Positions 54,585 through 64,000 of a stretch of DNA of 64,000 nt are shown piece after piece. The DNA comes from Zea mays. Taxonomy: Eukaryota; Streptophyta; Magnoliopsida; Poales; Poaceae. Position 1 is the first letter of the stretch; every line of letters starts with the position of its first letter. The stretch is from NCBI RefSeq assembly GCF_902167145.1, contig NC_050097.1, positions 168,670,923 through 168,734,922 of the forward strand, in the 5' to 3' direction. Both the position numbers and the translations under genes were made by a program. The notes beneath the pieces are model-generated. The model was not told the DNA's origin, made no database searches, and worked only from the letters and a program-made list of their open reading frames with translations.

Positions 54585-55233
54585 AGGGGGAGATGTGCTA
54601 CAACTTGACCCTTTGAGGCTAACTGTGTGCTTGAGTTTGCTTAATTTAGTCTCAAAGGAGGTTTGAAAGGGAAAAGGTGGACTTGGACCATGCAAGACTT
54701 CCACTGCACTCCGATGAAAGAGTAACTAATTCCAAGTTCATCTTTGTACTCTTATTGCCTTTTTACTCTTAGTTGAAGATTTTGGTGAGGCAATGGGGTT
54801 AAAGGGCCAAAATTGATCCCGTTTTGGTGCTTTTTGCCAAAGGGGGAGAAAATAAGGCCAAAGCAAGAAATGGATCAGCTACCACTTGAGAATTTTGAAA
54901 ATAGTAGAGTTAGAGTTTTTGTTTGTCAATTTGTCTCTTATTGTCAAAACATTGATCTCTTGTGGGGAGAAGGCTTGATTATGGGAAAAAGGGGGAGTTC
55001 TTGAATCTTTGATCAATTTCTCTTGAAATATCTCTCTTTATGTTTCAACAAGTGTGTTTGACTTAGAGATAGGAAATTGAATTTGATTTGCAAAAACAAA
55101 CCAAGTGGTGGCAAAGAATGATCCATATATGCCAAATTTGAATCAAAACAATTTTGAGTTCTCATTTGTATTGATGTTGCACTTCCTTTAGTTGCTTTTT
55201 ATTGTGTTGGCATAAATCACCAAAAAGGGGGAG
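54585..55233 (+). other. Multiple polypurine tracts of the Sirevirus
   Basis: Four AGGGGGAG tracts at 54,585-54,592, 54,841-54,848, 54,990-54,997 and 55,226-55,233. The last lies two bases before the 3' LTR and is the one placed to prime plus-strand synthesis. A series of such tracts is characteristic of the lineage. The stretch between them and pol is noncoding. Confidence 0.82.
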
Positions 55234-55235
55234 AT

Positions 55236-56357
55236 TGAAAGGGAAATGTGCCCTTGGGCCATTTCTAAGTATTTTGGTGATTGAGTGCCAACACAAGTGG
55301 ACTTATGTTAATCTATGCAAAGTGATGGACAAAGTGCAAATTAAGTAAAAAGGTATGTTTCTAAGACTTAGTGCATTGTTTTGGAGACTAATGTATTGTG
55401 TCTAAGTGCTGGAAACATGAGAAATCAAGTTGGAAAAGAAGATGGCTTTGTTCAGCTAAAGACAGCTCGGTCTGGGTGCACCGGACAGTGTCCGGTGCGC
55501 CAGGCCGGCGTTTGTCAACTGGCTGCTCTCGGGAAGCAATTAACGACGTACGACTATAAATCACCGGACTGTCCGGTGAGCCAACGGTCGGCCCGGCCAA
55601 CGGTCAGAAGGGGGCACCGGACTGTCCGGTGCGCCAACGGCTCTGAACCGCCAACGGTCGGCTTCGCCAAAGAAGGAAAGAAATCCGCACCGGACTGTCC
55701 GGTGGTGCAGGCGACAGAAGGCAAGAATTGCCTTCTTGAAATGCTCTCAACGGCTCCTAGCTGCCTTGGGGCTATAAAAGGGACCCCTAGGCGCATGGAG
55801 GAGCACACCAAGCAACCTTTGAGCATTGTTGATCATTCACACTTCATTCTTGCACACTTGTTCGGCATTCCTAGTGATTTGAGCTCCGTTCTAGTGGGAA
55901 CCTTGTGATACTCTTTTGAGCTCAAGTCTTGGTCTTGTGTGTGCGTATTTGCTGTGGATTTGAGTGTGTTGCTTCTCTCCCTTAATCTAGTGCTTCATTG
56001 TGATTCTTATTGTAAGGGCGAGAGACTCCAAGTTGTGGAGATTCCTCGCAAACGGGAAAGAGTAAAGTAAAGAAGAACACCGTGGTATTCAAGTTGATCA
56101 TTGGATCACTTGAGAGGAGTTGAGTGCAACTCTCGTCCGTTGGGACGCCACAACGTGGAGTAGGCAAGTTTTGTACTTGGCCGAACCACGGGATAAATCC
56201 TCGTGTCTCTTGTGCTTGTCCTTATTGTGTCTATTGTGCTTCACAAGAGCTCTCCTCTCTACTCACTTGATTTCATTGTTCTAACTCTTAATCAAGTTTG
56301 TGGTGTTAAGTTTTAAGTTTTACAGGATCACCTATTCACCCCCTCTAGGTGCTCTCA
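55236..56357 (+). repeat. 3' LTR of the Sirevirus
   Basis: 1,122 bp, same ends as the 5' copy but with only four palindrome modules (55,479-55,710). That accounts for most of the 110-bp length difference. TATAAAAG is at about 55,771. Confidence 0.93.
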
Positions 56358-56362
56358 ATCTT

Positions 56363-56514
56363 GCCACATACTAGGATGATACTGCTTGAGAAAACGCCCG
56401 TTCAAAATGTTTACCTTGTAATGTTTGCAATAAGTATGTGTTACTGGACATCACCTGTGTTACCTTGTAACCACTTTCCAACTTTCGGTCTTTGCTCCTT
56501 AGAGGCAAGACAGT
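56363..56514 (-). pseudogene. Tat-C integrase C-terminus, between two insertions
   Basis: On the minus strand this reads SKDRKLESGYKVTQVM and YLLQTLQGKHF, the usual end of Tat integrases. It continues the frame that breaks off at 60,840 beyond the solo LTR. It then passes into 47,573-47,493 beyond the Sirevirus, where a stop and the PPT follow. Confidence 0.8.
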
Positions 56515-59500
56515 TGTAACACCCTAAATCCATCAAATAAAGGTAAAATAGTTAATATTATTATTTACAGTGAAAAGCAAAATATATACGTTTTCAAATA
56601 ATTAAATGATGATACAAACAAATTCTAAATAAATAAAATTTATCAAGTGTTTGAATGCATTTATTTTTTTGGTGCATGATTTTTTGTTTGTTAAATGAAT
56701 TGCAACAACTTTGTATTAATTTATTCTCTTTTGTTAGGCTCAATCTATTTAAATAATAGACTTTAAATCAAAAAATTATTTATTCTTTAATTGATTATTT
56801 TAATAAAATATCACTTTTAGAATTTATTATATATATATACACACACGCACTCACACACGTCATTTTTTTCAAAAAAAAAGAAAAGGAAAAGGAAAAAAAA
56901 CACGCACACGCATCGGACGCTTGTCTAGCCCAGGAACACATGCTCTCTCCCTCTATTTCACATACACGTAGGCCCCACACGTCATTCTCCCTCATTCCCT
57001 CTCACTTACAAGCTGATCCCATCCGTTAGTATGGCCTTCTTTCTCTAGCAGATGGTCGTTCTTCTCTTTGCGCTCGCGTCTGGTGCGCTATCGCTCGTCC
57101 GAAGGCCAGGTCCGCGCCTGCTGCTCCGTACAATGCACCATCGCTGTCAACGGCTGTTCTTCTCCCCTCTCGACTAAACACCGGTCGTTTCTCCCAACTA
57201 CTTAACTATCGCCGCCGAATCTTTTCCTCCAGGCGTTTGTTCGATTAATCTCCCACCACTTAATGGCATATGTTTCTCTGGCAATCACGTCTCCAGCGTG
57301 ATTTCCTCCCCGACTCAGCTATAAAAGCCTGAGCCGTGCTCGCCTACTCCGTAGCTGTGTCTCCCTGTTGCCGCTGCATTTCTCCGCTGTCGTCGCTTCG
57401 TTGCTTGCCTCCACCATCGTACCAGGTTGAGGTACCATGCCTCTGCGCGTCACCCCTCGCTGCGGCGCTGAGCTCCTCCAATTCACATTCCGACTGCTCA
57501 TCGTGCCTTCTCTCTGTTGTACTTGCTGCTATATGCCACAGACGCCACTCATTGCCGTTGACGCTGCTCTGCGGCTGCGCGCGCCATCGTCCGTCGTGTG
57601 CGCTTGTCGGAGCTCGCCAAAGCCACCCCTGCTTCCTCGACGACCACCACCGCGACGTCATCTGATTCCCGACGCCCCGCTGTCTGTGCCACGAAATCGC
57701 CGAGGACCGTTTTCTCACCTCGCCGAGGCGCTGTTCTCTACGAGGCTCTGTTGCCACCGTTCGACGACACTGGAGCTCGTACCCTCACCGTTGCCGTTCT
57801 TCGTCATCGCACCACCGCCTCGCCAAGTTCTATGCCCTGGATCCCTGTGCTGTGTCGTGATGCCGACGCCAAAGCCCGTCCCGGTGTTCCTTCTCTGCAC
57901 ACGAAGTCCTGTGGCCAAGGTTCCCTGCTCCCCTGCTCGTCGAAATCAAGAGGTAGAAGATGACATGTATTTTATTCGCGTGCTACCTTCTAGATGCTAT
58001 GGTCAATAGTGTATTAATCCTTGTGTCATTGATTTCTTTTAAAAAATTGCGCGTCCAAATAAATTGAATAGTATTTCGTTAGTGTGGTAATTAATTTAAA
58101 TCTATATGTTGCAATAATTTACATATTTTTGTAAATTAATTAGAGCCATGTTTGATATAATCAATTTATATGTAGTCTTCAAATTAAGAATTATAGGCTT
58201 TATGTTTTTATAATAAAAAAGAGAAATAGTTATTTATAATGACATCTATATAAAAAGAGTAAATTATTGGCTATCTCTTGTAAGCTTTATTTATGTGTAG
58301 GACCATGTTACAGTTGTTATTATAAAATAAACATTTTGGAACCCAAATAAAATAGAAATAGTTTTGTTTGTTTCACAATAATGTGATAAGCATTTTAATT
58401 AGTGTTTCCAACAATTCACGTATTTTAATAATTTAATTTGATTTACGATTGTTATATAATAAATATTAAAATGACATTTTCAATAGATATCATGTTTTCA
58501 TTTAACAATGTTTATTATAGATGTTTAAGTATAGCCTTTTAAATAGAAATTTAAAAGATTATGTAGACCATATGTTTCTTAATAAAAATAAAATATAAAT
58601 ATTTGTTTAATTATATTTAGCCTTATATTCAAGTTTTAATAAATGATTATATATTACACCTCACAATGTTTGAAAGTAATATAGAGTTTTTCCAAAAATA
58701 AGTGTTAAAATGGATTAATTAGTGTTCTCGCTTTTGTAAACTAAAATGATAGTTTATATAATGTAGAATACAATTTCAATTTCTTTGTTAAAGGATTAGA
58801 TAATTGGTTCCTAAATTAATACTAAAGATAAATAATAGATTAATTATTTTTTTTAATTTATTAATTAAACCTATATACAATTTGTTCATAACTAGTAATA
58901 TAGGCTATGTGTCGTTCTCTTAATAAAAGTGACAACAATTAATTGTTTCAGTATCTCTTGCATAAAAAATCTAGTTAGGTGATGTGTTTTCTTAATAAAA
59001 ACAAAGATAACCATTTGTTTAAATATATTTTCACACAAAATCTATCTAGACCATAACCTTAGTTTTTCAAAAGTAGATGACTAATAATGTCCATTATTGT
59101 GTTTATAATCTTGTGAACCCGTAACCTTCGATATTAACATATATCTTTTCTAAAAGGTTAAATAATGTTATAATGTGTTTTATCGTCTTATTAACTCTTA
59201 ATCTTAGACATACCACATATGGCTTTGATAAAAAGATTAAAATGGTAAACCTAATATTTGTATATTTATAATTAAGATATTTTTAAGCTTAGGTATTGTT
59301 TTATAAAATATGAACCAAACCTTTCTCAAAAGAATGCGTTTTTGTTTTAACTATTGTTTGTGATGTTTTTGAAAAGCAAATGCTCTTTTTCGTTATGCTT
59401 CTTTTAGCTTGTTTATGGTTGTTAGTTTATGTATTGGATGGTGTATGTTTCTTGTGTTTGTTTGTATGTTGTTTAAAGGTTTATCCAATTTATGCGAATC

Positions 59501-60834
59501 AAGATCTATTTTGAGGGAGAGCCTTAGGTTTTCTATAAGCAAGGCAAGTGGTCTTCTCCCTTGTATATTTTGTTTGAACCTAATCAACACATGATAACTA
59601 AGTTTACATTCATGATATGCATAATTTGATGGGTTACCTATTCAAATACACCTAACCTTTCCAACCTTATTCCTTGATTAAACCTGGACTTTATGCAGTC
59701 ACTCCTATTTATAATATTAATGTTCCAAATGATAAGTTTACATTATTGTTGTTAATCCGATGACTAAGCAAGATCATATGATTTAATTGGAACATGGAGT
59801 GACCACCTAGGAAAATAGTGCTACCATGATGGTGGTATGGGACGCCCTTGGCTAAATAACTAGGGAAGTCTTATGTTGGGTGTTGGTCTTGGTCAACCGG
59901 AACATGGGCATCTGCCAAGCGCTTATATTTCCGGTTCAGGCAGATTGGATATAGGCATAGTTCCCAAGCTTTACCCTGCAGACTGGACTATAAGTTAGGT
60001 TAAGTCAGATGTGCTCTATGCAGTTTGGCCATTTCCAACATCTCCATAGTGAGTACTCTAGGGAAAAGCCTCGTAGTGAGACCCTAGTCAGTCACCTCGG
60101 AAATGAATACGGGACTTGCAAACCCGGGCTAGAAGGGAATCATGACTCATGGGTAAAGTTGTGCCACCTCTGCAGAGTGTAAAACTGATATATCAACTGT
60201 GCTCATGGTTACGAGCGGCCTGGACCCTCACATGATAATTGATCTTGAAGATGGAAATAAATCGTGATCGGTTTTGTTTAAGTGGTATGCTTAAGTGGTT
60301 CGCTCGAGAGGTTGAGCTTTTATGTTGATGGTACTTGCACAAGTGGTTTAAGTTTATGTTGATTATGAATTATGCTTAATTGGGTTTGGTATATACTTAC
60401 ACTTAGTAATCATGTGTTGATAATAAAATGTTGACCAATTAAAATGCTAACCGCATTAAACTTTAGCCTTGCCTTGCTACCTTGCATTTTCACCCCACTT
60501 GCTGAGCCTCGACCATAAGTGAGCTCACCCTTGCTTAATGTTTTATCAGAAATTTGCAGATGAAGATATGATGGTGAACTTGATGGATGCTAGTCTAGTG
60601 ATACCCCCAGTCATCTTCCTATGGAAGGATGCCCTTGTTTCGCTGTACTTTGATGAATAAAGGTTAAGACATTATGTATGCTCGAAGTGTAATATGTTAA
60701 TATAATCTTTATTTACGCTTTTATGCATTGTTCCTTTGATATATTACACTTGTGACGTTAACATATGTGTGGAAATAGATCCTAGCACACATATGCTATG
60801 CATTCGGTTTTGCCCTTAAAACCGTGTGTGACAA
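56515..60834 (+). mobile_element. Solo chromovirus LTR, 4.3 kb
   Basis: Begins TGTAACACCC and ends CGTGTGTGACA, like the LTR at 35,836-38,855. It is flanked by ACAGT (56,510-56,514) and ACGGT (60,835-60,839), a 5-bp duplication with one mismatch. There are no pol sequences inside. Segments at 59,820-59,870 and 60,140-60,230 match the other chromovirus LTR. A single LTR with a target duplication is the known product of unequal recombination between the two LTRs of one element. The core is a GC-rich stretch at 57,000-57,990 followed by 1.4 kb of very AT-rich DNA. Confidence 0.83.
57320..57327 (+). promoter_or_regulatory. TATA box of the solo LTR
   Basis: TATAAAAG in CAGCTATAAAAGCCTGAGCC, followed by a CpG-rich leader. 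A promoter here could still fire, since a solo LTR keeps U3 and R. Confidence 0.55.
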
Positions 60835-60839
60835 CGGTC

Positions 60840-61609
60840 TTCTACACCAGGTCCCCTACTTGGAACAATTTAGCCTTGACCTTCTTGTTGTAAGCTTTGG
60901 CAACCATGATCTTATCCTTTTCTATTTCTCCTAAGGCTATCATTCTTTTGTCGGTCACTTCATCAACATTATCCATCATTGAATTATAATAATCACCGAC
61001 ACTTAGATCATTTTGCTTGGTGAAGCTGACAACATTTAAACTTATCTCCACAAGTAATACTGCTTCCTGCCCATAGACAAGCTCAAACGGAGATACTTTA
61101 GTAGCACGGTGTTTAGATATTCTGTGAGCCCACAAAGCTTCTGACAAAATCTTATGCCACTGCTTAAGATTATCATATATCTTCTTTTTTATCAGTCTAA
61201 TCAATGTTTTATTACTAGACTCAGCATGTCCATTGGCCTGAGCATAATATGGAGATGAATTGAGCAATTTAATCCTATATAATTCAGCAAACTCACGTAC
61301 CTCCTTTGACATAAAAGAAGCCCCCTGGTCTGTAGTCAAAGTCTGAGGAATGCCAAATCTATGAATAATATGCTCGGTTATGAACTCAATTACCTCTCTG
61401 TGTGTCATGTTCTTCAGAGCAACGACTTCAGTCCATTTGGTAAAGTAGTTAGTGGCAACTAACACAAACTGATGCCCTTTTGACGATGAAGGATGAATTT
61501 CACCTATAAAGTTCAACCTCCATCCTCTGAAAGGCCAAGGCTTAGTGATAGGATGTAATTCGGCTGCAAGGACCAACTGTAAGTCGCCGAATTTTGACAT
61601 ACTTGGCAT
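60840..61609 (-). pseudogene. Tat-C integrase core with an altered catalytic residue
   Basis: The integrase core is readable from FRGWRLNFIGEIHP to QVGDLV, then a TAG at the solo LTR side. The first catalytic acidic residue is Asn (codon on plus 61,511-61,513) where Asp is expected. The second (TTDQGASF) and the Glu (ANGHAESSN) are present. A frameshift near 61,600 separates it from the upstream domain. Confidence 0.85.
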
Positions 61610-62505
61610 CCTTTATAGTATTTGAACCAACAGCTATCCTGTTAGGCCAATAGAAGCCAGATCTTTGCAATAACCATTTCATCTTTGGAGCCGATTGATG
61701 GGTACCACAAATCCCCTCATGTACTTCGGCCATAGCTAATATAGCATCACTTGGGCCCAAGCACTTAAGCGGGACGTCATCGACCGTTCGGCAGTAGAGC
61801 TCATAACTCATTAAAACATACTTGAAAGTCGTACGACGAACGTTCCTATCTGTCCTAACACTGGGATTTCGTAGGTAATCGACTGTGGGTGTCCTCCAAT
61901 CGGTGTCATCGACTTCGTTATCAGTCGATTTTACCAGGAGGACTTCCCTGGCAACCCCGGACGGTCCGGAGCCCTCACCTGGACGGTCCACGACCTGGGT
62001 AATTGGCCCTACACCGGTTATCAGATTTTTGGTGTTGTGAAATTTCCCTCGCTTTATCCGATAACCTGATGCATCTTGTGCTAAATTGTTAGCTCTGTAA
62101 TTCCCAACCCTAGAGATGTGATGAATGCTGAATTCGTCAAAAGAATAAATTATGCTCCAACATTTTTCAAGGTAACTATTTAGAGTGCCATCCAGACATT
62201 TATACTTTTCTAATACCTGTTGGACCACTAGCTGAGAATCACCAAGTGCCTTCACATGTTTCACTCCCATATAGCTTACTAACTCCAAGCCAAATAGAAG
62301 GGCTTCATACTTAGCTTGATTATTAATACAATAAGTTTTCAATTGGCTAGAGAAGTCGAAGGAAGTGTTACTTTGTGAAACAAGCACAATACAAATTCCT
62401 TGCCCTTCGTTGCAAACCGATCCATCAAAATATAGAGTTCAGGGAGTAACAATGAGATATGATACGCCTAGTTCAGGAGCATTATCAATCCGATGTTCTA
62501 CAATA
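61542..62505 (-). pseudogene. Tat-C second RNase H, linker and integrase zinc region
   Basis: The Tat-type RNase H opens near 62,440 (LYFDGS, interrupted by stops) and reads NNQAKYEALLFGLELV and LGDSQLVVQQV to about 62,050. A linker with a GPSGVAREV stretch follows. The His/Cys zinc region begins near 61,730 (EVHEGICGTHQSA), and the chain then runs out of frame near 61,610. Confidence 0.82.
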
Positions 62506-62517
62506 AAATCTGCTATG

Positions 62518-64000
62518 ACCTAGCCTTTCATAGATTTCAATGGTTTATAGGCCAAGTCATATTCTATGAGTGCATAAGCCCATTTACCAATTCTACCACT
62601 CATTATCGGGTTTTGTAGCATGTACTTGATCATATCGGCTTGACCAGAAACAATGCAATGACTAGACAATAGATAACACCTACATTTGGTGCATGCATAA
62701 ATTAGGCATAAACATAACTTCTCAATACAAGTGTACCTTGTTTCAGCGTCCACCAGTCTGCGACTTAGGTAGGTTACCACATGCTCCTTCCCTTTGGTCT
62801 CTTGTGTCAGAACAGCTCCAATAACTCTATCTTCGGTTGTAATGTATAATCTGAACGATACTCCTACCTGCGGTGCTTTTAACACTGCAGCCGAAGACAA
62901 ATATATTCTAATAAGGTAAAATGCTTCTTGCTGCTCTGCCCCCCAGGTAAATTCAGAATCATTTTTAAGCCGAAGGATAGGAGTGAATGCATCGATCTTC
63001 CCGGCTAGATTAGAAATAAACCTTCGCAAATAATTTACTTTGCCTAGGAACTTTTGCATTTCAAGCTTACAGGTCAGAGGCCCCACGTTCTGAATAGATT
63101 TGATTCGGTTAGGGTCTATTTATATACCATGTTCATGAATGATAAACCCTAAGAACTTACCAGCTGACACTCCAAAAGCACATTTATGTGGGTTCATTTT
63201 AGACCATACCGACGCATTTTACCAAAGGCTTTACGCAAATCAGCTATATGAGAACTAAACTCAGTCAATTTAACCACAATGTCATCAATGTAAACTTCCA
63301 CTGTGTTTCCCAATAGCTCGTGAAAGATCAAATCCATAGCCCTCTGATAAGTAGCCCCAACATTTTTCAGACCAAATGTCATGACAACCCACTCAAACAA
63401 ACCAATGAAGCCTAGACATATAAAGGCCGTTTTACACGCGTCTTCTTCGGCCATGAAAATCTGGTTATATCCGGCATTGCCATCAAGAAAGCTATTAATT
63501 CTATTTCTTGATGCATTATTAATCAACGTGTCGGCTATGGGCATACGATATTCATCTTTAGGAGTAGCTCTATTTAAATTGCGGAAATCAATGCATACTT
63601 TGAGCTTCCCTGATTCTATCTTCTCCACCGGCACAATATTGGATACCCACTCCGCGTATCTGCAAGGTCTAATAAAGTTAGCTTCCAACAGCCGGTGAAT
63701 TTCGTCCTTTATCCGTGGGAGTAAATTTGGACGAAATGTTCTGGGTTTCTGCTTGGAAGGTCTGAAGCCAGACTTAATAGGTAGCTGTTGTTCTACTATC
63801 TCTCGGCCTAATCCTGGCATCTTGGTGTAATCCCAGGCAAAGCAATCAGAATATTCTTTTGATAGACCGACCATTTCATTTCTAGGATTGTTTTTCAGGG
63901 TCTTGTTTACAAAAGTCGGCCTTGGAGTTTTACCATCTCCTATATCGATCTCCTCCAAAGGATCGGCCGATGTAAACCCCTGTCCTAACTTGTCGAGATC
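62518..64000 (-). pseudogene. Tat-C reverse transcriptase and RNase H, running off the window
   Basis: From the right edge: the segment before RT (DCFAWDYTKMPGL), then RT with LKVCIDFRNLN, VMTFGLKNVGATYQRAMD and the catalytic YIDD at 63,283-63,294. The frame breaks near 63,194, and a stop near 63,118 interrupts the thumb region. RT/RNase H continues from 63,086 to TAG near 62,520. Protease and gag lie beyond 64,000. Confidence 0.87.

Larger units (their letters stand above)
47574..56357 (+). mobile_element. Complete Sirevirus (Ty1/Copia), Opie/Ji-like
   Basis: An 8.8-kb element flanked by a perfect ATCTT duplication (47,569-47,573 and 56,358-56,362). It has LTRs of 1,232 and 1,122 bp, an initiator-Met tRNA PBS, and gag and pol largely in one frame. 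Several AAGGGGGAG tracts precede the 3' LTR, and CACCGGAC/GTCCGGTG palindromes lie in the LTRs. Multiple polypurine tracts and these palindromes are reported hallmarks of the Sirevirus lineage. At least four premature stops and two frameshifts make this copy nonautonomous. It lies inside the last part of the Tat-C pol. Confidence 0.93.
46903..64000 (-). mobile_element. Tat-C: minus-strand Tat-lineage retrotransposon, split by two insertions and the window edge
   Basis: The 3' LTR (46,903-47,492) is preceded on the left by GATAT (46,898-46,902), the likely target duplication whose partner lies beyond 64,000. Reading on the minus strand from the right: RT, RNase H, a second RNase H, integrase, PPT, LTR. 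Pol ends only about 75 bp before the LTR, unlike Tat-A and Tat-B. The Sirevirus (47,574-56,357) cuts the last codons, and a solo LTR (56,515-60,834) cuts the integrase C-terminus. Many frameshifts and stops make it an old copy. The LTR has GGACCGTCCG motifs found in several maize Gypsy families. I cannot name the family with certainty. Confidence 0.85.

Noticed and set aside
55236..56357. The possibility that the Sirevirus LTRs belong to two separate insertions
   Set aside because: They share both ends, flank one gag-pol, and are bounded by a perfect ATCTT duplication.
57344..58009. Frames of 100-190 codons in the solo LTR
   Set aside because: Located in an LTR leader, overlapping on both strands, with no domain.
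1..64000. CRISPR arrays, rRNA or tRNA genes
   Set aside because: No regularly spaced identical repeats with unique spacers and no tRNA- or rRNA-like folds were seen. The tandem arrays here have no unique spacers.

Overview
The window looks like an intergenic block from a large grass genome, most probably maize (Zea mays) or a close relative. The evidence is nested LTR retrotransposons whose LTRs and proteins resemble the maize Huck/Flip-type Tat elements and Opie/Ji-type Sireviruses, chromovirus LTRs, hAT and Tourist-type MITEs, and one intron-containing plant R2R3-MYB gene. Family names were recognised by eye, not by a database search.

Layout. (1) 1-30,075: a minus-strand Copia element (gag, PBS, one LTR) is split twice. 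Tat-A (37-12,741, TSD AGCGC) sits inside its gag, and Tat-B (15,922-30,070, TSD ATATC) sits in or beside its LTR. Tat-A has equal-length 1,637-bp LTRs and a long open pol. Tat-B is badly decayed and has lost most of its integrase, but carries a four-exon gene on the opposite strand between pol and the 3' LTR. (2) 30,076-38,855: a mosaic of old LTR pieces, a minus-oriented LTR with its own TATA box, and the 3' end of a chromodomain chromovirus with a 3.0-kb LTR. (3) 38,856-46,897: a low-copy island with the only conventional host gene, a three-exon R2R3-MYB on the minus strand (40,786-41,844). Around it lie a 563-bp hAT-type MITE, a 377-bp Tourist-type MITE, local gene-fragment duplications and a 42-bp minisatellite. 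(4) 46,903-64,000: a minus-strand Tat element (Tat-C), cut by a complete Sirevirus (47,574-56,357, TSD ATCTT) and by a 4.3-kb solo chromovirus LTR (56,515-60,834). It runs off the right edge.

Order of events, from who interrupts whom: the minus-strand Copia predates Tat-A and Tat-B, and Tat-C predates both the Sirevirus and the solo LTR. Almost every retroelement frame carries nonsense or frameshift lesions. Many of the nonsense codons fit C-to-T change in methylated DNA.

The most interesting structures are the spliced antisense gene of Tat-B, a TAG codon at the protease/RT junction shared by Tat-A and Tat-B, the palindrome-number difference between the two Sirevirus LTRs, and a cluster of direct and inverted duplications of a small gene fragment near 39 kb. 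No rRNA, tRNA or CRISPR array was seen.
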